Shown here piece after piece: positions 6,091 through 11,622 of a stretch of 11,622 bases of DNA; position 1 is the stretch's first letter; each line of letters opens with the position of its first letter. Both the position numbers and the translations under genes were made by a program. The stretch is taken from assembly GCA_964513415.1 (NCBI GenBank), contig CAZEMX010000058.1:1-11622 (forward strand), read 5' to 3'. The notes under the pieces were generated by a model. That model was given only the letters and a program-made list of their open reading frames with translations, was not told where the DNA came from and searched no databases. This DNA comes from Methanomethylicus sp964513415. GTDB taxonomy: Archaea > Thermoproteota > Methanomethylicia > Methanomethylicales > Methanomethylicaceae.

Positions 6091-7049
6091 TACGGCGATC
6101 CCCATAGCGGATAAACGTCGAAACGGATTGTCCAAGCCGTGACAATGCTTGACGTTGTGTAATGAATCGTATTGTTCCCGCGCGCGAGTTGTATCAGGCT
6201 CCCCGCTGCCACGTTGGTTGTATAGTCTGTCGACCCTAGCACCGCTGTCCCCGTCAGGGGGTCGCTGCCGAACCAATCAATAATGTAGCTACCGCCGCCG
6301 GGCGCGACGCTGGTAACCGATATCGAATTGTTCGGAGTGCCATAGCTGCCAGTCGAATAGCCGTTACAGATTGTAACGGTAGTGCTTCCAGCCGCGCCCG
6401 CTATCGTGATTTTCAGACCGCACGGGATATCACCGGGATTATTGATTGTAACGGTGCGATCCGTGTTGTCCAGGGTGTTACCGCTTGACGTAACGATATC
6501 GGCGTCTGTATCGTAGGACACGAGCCATGGATAGGGACAGAACCAGTCCAGCGATTTGACCAGTACCGGCCCGGCGTGCGTGCCGACGAATCCATCATCA
6601 ATATCATCCGGTGACCATTTCCACGAACGGAAGCCGGCGAGCCGCGCGCCGATGCGCCGCTTGACCGTACCGCCGCCCGCCTTGGTGCGCGTCTGTTGGA
6701 GCCAGAACGGAGCGCCAGCAGGGTCAAGCAAGAACCCGTTTAGCACCGTCTCCTCATCGTCGCGGATCGGCTCAGCTCCGACGCTGGCAAACGATGCCGA
6801 CGCGGGGTTGACGCGTGATAGTAGCTGCCACGTCATGGTCCTGGCATCGTAGACGCCGCCGCGATATAACTGGCCGTCACGCATCGGGCGCGGTAGCAGG
6901 AATTGTGTACGCGGCGCTTCGCCCCAGTCTACCCCGATTAGGTTGCGATAGATCGCATCGGTGGCAACGTCGGACGATAGCACCTCCGGCGCGAATTGCT
7001 TGGACGTTCCGGCAGCGTTGGCAATCGTTATTGTTTTCGTGGTGGACAT
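6090..7049 (-). CDS. Distal-tail (Dit)-like protein
   Basis: A 319-residue, beta-rich protein lying directly after the tape measure gene, the standard place for the distal tail protein that caps the tube and connects it to the baseplate hub. The N-terminal half has Gly-Val-Asp-Trp-Gly (39-43), Leu-Leu-Pro-Arg-Pro (51-55) and many aromatic residues (Trp-Lys-Trp near 143, Trp-Phe-Cys-Pro-Tyr-Pro-Trp at 169-175). The C-terminal half (about 195-319) has Asn-Asn-Pro-Gly-Asp (203-207) and Leu-Ala-Arg-Gly-Asn-Asn-Thr-Ile (288-295), a pattern common at the end of phage tail beta-sandwich domains. The ATG (7047-7049) shares one base with the tape measure stop (TAATG), and the TAA (6090-6092) overlaps the next start. 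The assignment is from gene order plus these motifs. Confidence 0.78.
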   Translation of the reverse strand: MSTTKTITIANAAGTSKQFAPEVLSSDVATDAIYRNLIGVDWGEAPRTQFLLPRPMRDGQLYRGGVYDARTMTWQLLSRVNPASASFASVGAEPIRDDEETVLNGFLLDPAGAPFWLQQTRTKAGGGTVKRRIGARLAGFRSWKWSPDDIDDGFVGTHAGPVLVKSLDWFCPYPWLVSYDTDADIVTSSGNTLDNTDRTVTINNPGDIPCGLKITIAGAAGSTTVTICNGYSTGSYGTPNNSISVTSVAPGGGSYIIDWFGSDPLTGTAVLGSTDYTTNVAAGSLIQLARGNNTIHYTTSSIVTAWTIRFDVYPLWGSP

Positions 7050-10000
7050 TATGCCGTTGCCCCCGTCCTTGAATGCCGCTGTCGCGAGCGATTGTATGTC
7101 CCACTAGTGACCGTGCGTTGTACGACGCTGCCATCTAGTGACACGTTCACGGTCATGGTCCCTTGGAACGTGACCGGCCCCGTAATGGTCGCTGGCCCTG
7201 TTAGCAGGATACCACCACCGGGGCCGCTCGCACCAGGGGTACCGCTTCCACCGCCGCCCTGAGCACCGCCTCCGCTCGCGCCCAAGCCCCATCCGAGTAG
7301 ACCAGGAATGTTAGCAAACTCGCGGATCTTCCGCATATCCCATTCTAGCGCGGAAAGCTTTTCGATTAGCGTGATAATCGGAGTGTAGGCAGATACAATA
7401 TTCTGAATATGCGCGGCCATCCCGGCGTCTACTCCACCGATATCCGTCATCGCATCTTTCAGGGTATCAAACATGAGCTTGATACCAGCCCGAACGCTAT
7501 TCGCAAACGCCTGCGCCCGCGTCTGTGCCGCCTTGGCCGCTGGGCCGCTCCGAACTTTGGCGTCGATGAATCCGGATGCCAGCAACTTTTCGAGCGAGAA
7601 CGCGTCAAGGGCCTTGCCGATTGCATCCGCAACCGGCCCGGCGGTCTCGGCGATTTTACGCGCATCGTCGGCCACGTCGGCGCCGACGGAGGACATGAGC
7701 CGCGCCAGCTCTTCGATGCTGAACTTGATTTGTTCGGCCACCATTTCGAACACCTTGCGGCCGATGGGCTTGACCTCGGATAGCGCCTCAGACAGACCGG
7801 CGCCTTTCAGGATCAATTCCACCGCAGTGCTGGCGGACTCCGAATAGCTCTTGATTTTCTTGAACAGGTCTTCGCGTACTTTCTCGTCCAAGGTATCGAA
7901 TCCGCGCGCCAGATTCATGACCTCATCTAGCGCGAGCTTGATATTCTGGCCAGCGATGCCCAGCATATCAGCCGTCACCAGGACAGTATCGGCCAGGTCT
8001 TTGCCCAGCCCCGCGCCCTTGACCACTAGCTCGACCGCCGCGCTTGACGATTCGGCGTAGTCCTTGATCTTCGCCAGCACCGGATCAAGGGTGCCATCCG
8101 CCAGCGTCCAAGCTACTAGCTGATCCTTCAGGCTGACCAGGATCGCATCAATATTCTGGCGGACAATGTCCAGTTTGTCAGCCGGGATGATACTGACCTT
8201 TGCCCAGTCGATAGCGATGCCAGCAGCGTCAACGACCAAGCCAACCGCCGCGCCCGCGCTATCGGCGAAGTCCTTGATTAGACCGATGACCGATAGCAGC
8301 TTGCCATCCGCGTCCGACCACGCGCGCACCTGAGACACAACCGCCGCCATGATGGTGGCAATATTCATGTTGACCGTATAAAGAATGTCCGCAGTAATCA
8401 GGGTCATCCTATCCCATTCGACCCCGATGGCCGCCGCTGAAACGAACAATTCGACAGCATCTCCCGCGCTATCGGAGAACGACTTTACAGCCGCGACCAG
8501 CGGAAGCATGACGCCATCCGCGTCTAGCATCGTGGCCGCCGCCGCCCCGATGACGCTCATGATCCCGCGAATATTGGTATTCACGAGATATATCACCGAT
8601 GCACTTATTTCGGTAGCCTTATCCCATTCAACCCCGATGCTTGCCGCCTTGACGAATAGGTCTACCGCCGCCGATGCCTGCTCCACAAACCCCTTGATGG
8701 CCAAGGTCAGCGGAGCCATAACGCCGTCCGCGTCTACCCATATCGAGGCAATGGACGATATCACCGAAACGATGGACGATATATTGTCGTGGACCGTTGA
8801 CATAATATCAGCCGTCAGTCCGGTGACTACATCGAACTTCATCCCCACGGCCTTGCCGAATAGGTCAACCGCGACGCCAACCGCAGCGGAGAACGGGGCT
8901 AGGTTGGCTACGGCTTGCTTCATCGTGCCGTCGGCGTCGAAGAATCCGGCGGCCAAGGTGGACAGATTGTTGACAATCCGCAGCACATTATCGACCACGA
9001 TTGTGATAGCATCATCCGCGATAGTGGTCGCCTTGACCTTCAGGCTAGCCGCCTTGGCGAATAGGTCCAGCCCGACAGACAGCGCGCCCATCGCCTCCTT
9101 GCCCATCTTCAGAGACTCTAGGCTAGCGTCGATATCCGCGAGCAATGGCCCGGTAATCTGCCACGCGAGTTTCCCAACCCATGCAATCGTCTGCTCTACC
9201 ATATCCATCGCCGGCAGGGGCAACGCTTGCAGCTTGGTGATATTCCCGGTGAGTAGCGCGATTGCCTTAGCGATCATGTCCATCCCGGCGCCAAGGCTGG
9301 CGAATACGCTATTCGCTAGATTTAGCTGGACTTGGTTACGCTCGCTATCCTGCATAAGCCCGACTGACAGCGTATAGGCCAGCCCCCCTATCCACTTGAT
9401 CGCATCCTCTAGGGCGGGTTTTGCCGTAGCTGCAAGGGTCTTGACCTTGCTAACACCGCCGCCCAAAAGGCCGACCAGTTTAGCGATCATATCGACGCCA
9501 GCGCCTAGAGACTTCATCACGTCTTCGCTCATTTTCAGCGCGGCGATAGACTCATCCGCGCGTTCCATGAGCGGCGCCGTCAACTCGTAAGCGATGCCGC
9601 CGATCCACCGGATTGTATCCAGCATCGCATCGCGCGCAGCCTGCGATGGCGCGGCCCCCTTCATTGGCTTGGTGATAAGATCGGCTGTCTTGGACAGCAT
9701 ATCAATAGTCTTGCCAAGCGCGTCCGCGACGGGCGAAAGAACCTCGCTAGCCGCCTTGTCCAGAAGCCCCATGATCTCGCGCCCGATTCCGACAGCGGCA
9801 AGCGCGAAGCTCTTGACGACGGCCAGCCCTTCCATCGTCGGGAGCTTCTTCATATCCGCGAGCTTTGACATAAAGCCAGTTACGGATTCCAGGGACTTGA
9901 AAACCTTGTCCATAGCATCGGCGCCGATCCCGATACCCTCAAGGTCGGACTTGATAAGCGCGCCCGCCGGAGCCTTGCCCCGATCCGTCTCAGCGGCATA

Positions 10001-11622
10001 GCGATAAATCGACGCAAACATATTGCCCACGTCAATCCAGAATTGCCGCACCTGTTCCAGCTTGGGCATGTATTGATCGGGCGACGGGATGCGCGCGCCG
10101 ATGAGCGAGGCCATCGCGGCGATACTGGCCTGTACGGCCTCACTAAAAGCCTTGCTAAGGTCGATAGACTCCTTAGGCGCAATGTTTTTCTCTACGGCCG
10201 CCCCGACGCCGCTACGGCCGCCGCTGGCGCCCTTGGCTTGCTTGCCCGCCTCCTTGGCCGCCTTGTCTGCCGCCGCATTCTCCTGCTGCAAGGCGCCGAC
10301 GCTGCCAGCGTCATAAATCTTCGCGCCCGTAGCAGGGTCGATTGTCCACGCGCCCTTGCTATCGGTGCCGGACCAAATGCCCGCCGGATCGGCCGCCGCT
10401 CCAGCCGCCCCTCCGCCGCCCGCCGCCGCGCCGGGTAGGTCCGCCCCGCCGCCGGGCATCATCTCGCCTAGCGCGTCCTTGACGCTAAAGTCGATGCCAG
10501 CCGCCTCTAGTCCGGCGTCAATGGATGATGTCAGGCTGTCAACGAAAGACCCGCCCGCGTCATCCCCGCCGCTATCGAACGCCTCTTTGAACCCGCCTAC
10601 AAATTTCTTTACGCCAGCGCCGGCCGTAGATAGGCCGGTCAGGATTGCGTCTACCCCTGGGATGCTCCGCAGAAGTGAGATAATGCTATCAACGATGCCC
10701 TTCAGTCCATCCCAAAGCTTCGTGCCCAATTTCTCGATAATCCCCATGACCTTAGAGGCCATGGATGCAATGCCCTTACGAACACCGCTACCGATCTTTG
10801 TGACGAATTCTTTAGCGATTTTGAGCACGCCGCCGAACACGGATTTGAACGCCTTACCTACGGCGCCTAGGGCCTTTTTTACGACATCCCATATCGTCTT
10901 ACCCAGCCATGAAACGCCCTTGACAACCGCCTTAGCGGCGCCTCCGGTGAACTTGACGATTGCGCCCCAAATGGTGCCCCAATTCTTATACACCATGTAG
11001 ATAGCGAGGCCGATAAGTCCTGCCACCAAAATGATAGGCCACAGCCCAACAAGCACGCCGATGCCCGCCGCAATGGCCGAAGCGACAACGCCCCCCAATC
11101 CCACCAGGGCGGTAGCCGCCAGCGACAGGAAGCCCGCCGCCGCCGCGATAGCCGCCGGGATCATAGCCAGGAGGCCGGACACGACCGCAATGGCAGCGGG
11201 GATGATGCCCGCGAGGAACGATGTAACGGCGGCCCATACGGCCGGGACCAGGGTGACCAGGAACGCAACGCCGGTTGCGATAACAGACGGGATTGTCGTG
11301 CCGATAAACATTGCCGCCGTTGCTAGGGCGGCCGCCGCGTTAGCAGCCAGGCTCGCAATACCGGCAGTCACGGCAGGGATGAGTCCGGTGATAAACGACG
11401 CCGCCGACGCTATCACGCTAGGGATTAGCCCGACCAGGAACGATGCTCCCGCCGCCGCGTTGGCGCTGGACATTCCGATTAGACTAATTACATACGCGGT
11501 TGCGGCCCCGATACCCTCCGCTATCAACGTCCCCGCGAACGTCAGAACGGCGCCAACCGGGCCAGCGATGAGGCCGCCGGCGAACATCAATGCGGAGCCT
11601 AGCCCTTCGGTCACAAGGACAG
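7049..11622 (-). CDS. Tape measure protein, 5' end beyond the window
   Basis: At least 1523 residues are encoded, and the frame is open through the right edge, so the true start lies outside; a GTG at 11612-11614 is in frame but has no visible Shine-Dalgarno site. Numbering from that GTG: residues 8-206 are a long hydrophobic, Ala/Gly-rich region with several possible membrane spans; 210-345 are amphipathic and Lys-rich; 380-475 form an Ala/Gly-rich linker; 619-1310 hold about ten tandem repeats of 65-71 residues; 1440-1468 are Gly-rich; 1470-1521 look beta-rich. Length, helical repeats, a hydrophobic region and position before the distal-tail gene identify the protein that sets siphovirus tail length and is ejected with DNA. 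At about 0.15 nm per residue the visible part alone implies a tail near 230 nm. No lytic transglycosylase or peptidase motif was noticed. Confidence 0.93.
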   Translation of the reverse strand, partial: VLVTEGLGSALMFAGGLIAGPVGAVLTFAGTLIAEGIGAATAYVISLIGMSSANAAAGASFLVGLIPSVIASAASFITGLIPAVTAGIASLAANAAAALATAAMFIGTTIPSVIATGVAFLVTLVPAVWAAVTSFLAGIIPAAIAVVSGLLAMIPAAIAAAAGFLSLAATALVGLGGVVASAIAAGIGVLVGLWPIILVAGLIGLAIYMVYKNWGTIWGAIVKFTGGAAKAVVKGVSWLGKTIWDVVKKALGAVGKAFKSVFGGVLKIAKEFVTKIGSGVRKGIASMASKVMGIIEKLGTKLWDGLKGIVDSIISLLRSIPGVDAILTGLSTAGAGVKKFVGGFKEAFDSGGDDAGGSFVDSLTSSIDAGLEAAGIDFSVKDALGEMMPGGGADLPGAAAGGGGAAGAAADPAGIWSGTDSKGAWTIDPATGAKIYDAGSVGALQQENAAADKAAKEAGKQAKGASGGRSGVGAAVEKNIAPKESIDLSKAFSEAVQASIAAMASLIGARIPSPDQYMPKLEQVRQFWIDVGNMFASIYRYAAETDRGKAPAGALIKSDLEGIGIGADAMDKVFKSLESVTGFMSKLADMKKLPTMEGLAVVKSFALAAVGIGREIMGLLDKAASEVLSPVADALGKTIDMLSKTADLITKPMKGAAPSQAARDAMLDTIRWIGGIAYELTAPLMERADESIAALKMSEDVMKSLGAGVDMIAKLVGLLGGGVSKVKTLAATAKPALEDAIKWIGGLAYTLSVGLMQDSERNQVQLNLANSVFASLGAGMDMIAKAIALLTGNITKLQALPLPAMDMVEQTIAWVGKLAWQITGPLLADIDASLESLKMGKEAMGALSVGLDLFAKAASLKVKATTIADDAITIVVDNVLRIVNNLSTLAAGFFDADGTMKQAVANLAPFSAAVGVAVDLFGKAVGMKFDVVTGLTADIMSTVHDNISSIVSVISSIASIWVDADGVMAPLTLAIKGFVEQASAAVDLFVKAASIGVEWDKATEISASVIYLVNTNIRGIMSVIGAAAATMLDADGVMLPLVAAVKSFSDSAGDAVELFVSAAAIGVEWDRMTLITADILYTVNMNIATIMAAVVSQVRAWSDADGKLLSVIGLIKDFADSAGAAVGLVVDAAGIAIDWAKVSIIPADKLDIVRQNIDAILVSLKDQLVAWTLADGTLDPVLAKIKDYAESSSAAVELVVKGAGLGKDLADTVLVTADMLGIAGQNIKLALDEVMNLARGFDTLDEKVREDLFKKIKSYSESASTAVELILKGAGLSEALSEVKPIGRKVFEMVAEQIKFSIEELARLMSSVGADVADDARKIAETAGPVADAIGKALDAFSLEKLLASGFIDAKVRSGPAAKAAQTRAQAFANSVRAGIKLMFDTLKDAMTDIGGVDAGMAAHIQNIVSAYTPIITLIEKLSALEWDMRKIREFANIPGLLGWGLGASGGGAQGGGGSGTPGASGPGGGILLTGPATITGPVTFQGTMTVNVSLDGSVVQRTVTSGTYNRSRQRHSRTGATA
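7685..9760 (-). repeat. Ten tandem ~70-residue repeats in the tape measure protein
   Basis: Counting from the GTG at 11614, repeat units begin at residues 619, 684, 755, 826, 893, 961, 1031, 1101, 1171 and 1241. The last five are exactly 70 residues; earlier ones are 65-71. A recurring core is Ala-Val-x-Leu-(Phe/Val)-Val-x-Ala-Ala-x-Ile-Gly-Val-x-Trp, then Ala-Asp-x-Leu and Asn-Ile; units 5-9 open with (Asp/Leu)-Ala-Asp-Gly. Units 961-1030 and 1031-1100 match at 35 of 70 positions by eye. DNA similarity is local (around 8407-8430 and 8619-8640), suggesting duplication followed by divergence. Confidence 0.85.
10997..11593 (-). repeat. Hydrophobic Ile/Leu-Pro periodic segment of the tape measure protein
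   Basis: Residues 8-206 are almost free of charged residues. An (Ile/Val)-Pro-(Ser/Ala) motif recurs at residues 64, 79, 108, 123, 138 and 152, mostly 14-16 apart with one double gap, so short membrane-length helices separated by prolines repeat about six times. Many tape measure proteins have hydrophobic segments thought to insert into the host membrane during DNA ejection; the near-regular proline spacing is the visible peculiarity. Confidence 0.65.

Noticed and set aside
6091..6276. 62-codon N-terminal extension of the tail-tip protein
   Set aside because: It would overlap the distal-tail gene fully in another frame; the internal ATG at 6090 gives the same TAATG junction as the gene before.
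8102..8938. Repeated Asp-Ala-Asp-Gly motifs in the tape measure repeats as calcium-binding loops
   Set aside because: EF-hand or dockerin loops need further spaced acidic residues after the Gly, which are absent; the motif more likely marks a turn between helices.
8385..9377. Long open frame on the plus strand (330 codons) opposite the tape measure gene
   Set aside because: It is antisense to an in-frame repetitive coding region; its Ser/Ala/Ile-rich translation mirrors complementary codons and it has no convincing start site.
10356..11000. Plus-strand open frame of 214 codons opposite the tape measure gene
   Set aside because: Low-complexity Pro/Ala-rich translation, complementary shadow of the Gly/Ala-rich linker, no supporting context.

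Overview
This window reads as part of a tailed double-stranded DNA phage (or prophage) with a long non-contractile, siphovirus-type tail. The base composition is GC-rich, roughly 60% by eye. Every convincing gene lies on the minus strand, so the transcript runs from the right edge of the window to the left. Genes are packed end to end: two junctions share one base in a TAATG stop/start, several purine-rich Shine-Dalgarno sites overlap the stop codon of the gene before, and start codons include ATG, GTG and TTG. The promoter-like sites look sigma-70-like, which fits a bacterial host. I cannot name the host; related tail proteins are common in phages of high-GC Gram-positive bacteria, but that is only a hint.

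In transcription order, the tail module comes first: a tape measure protein cut by the right edge (7049-11622), a distal-tail-like protein (6090-7049) and a Gp37-like baseplate or tail-tip protein with an extra C-terminal domain (4492-6090). Next is an unexpected gene for a secreted subtilisin-family serine protease with an intact catalytic triad (3329-4480). Two very short membrane-protein genes follow (34 and 52 codons). Then come a calcineurin-like metallophosphoesterase (2117-2992), a small CxxC protein (1854-2108), a small helical protein resembling the DUF1599 family (1544-1876), a zinc amidase endolysin (872-1531) and a two-helix holin candidate (505-774).

The left end looks regulatory. 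The holin has its own promoter-like site (840-869) with a 12-bp palindrome touching its -10 box. A strong GC-rich hairpin (448-479) lies after the holin. A near-consensus promoter (404-432) then drives a small helix-turn-helix protein (87-371) that starts with TTG. A third promoter (62-90) overlaps the end of that gene and leads to a Shine-Dalgarno site and ATG whose gene runs out of the window. The arrangement suggests a late tail/lysis operon ending near base 450, followed by separately controlled genes.

The most notable points are the roughly ten tandem 65-71-residue repeats in the tape measure protein (five of exactly 70), the phage-borne secreted subtilase beside the lysis genes, the two tiny membrane genes, the three promoter-like sites, and the unusual abundance of the tetranucleotide CTAG. 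No gene-free stretch over 300 bases exists here. I found no convincing tRNA, CRISPR array or insertion sequence.
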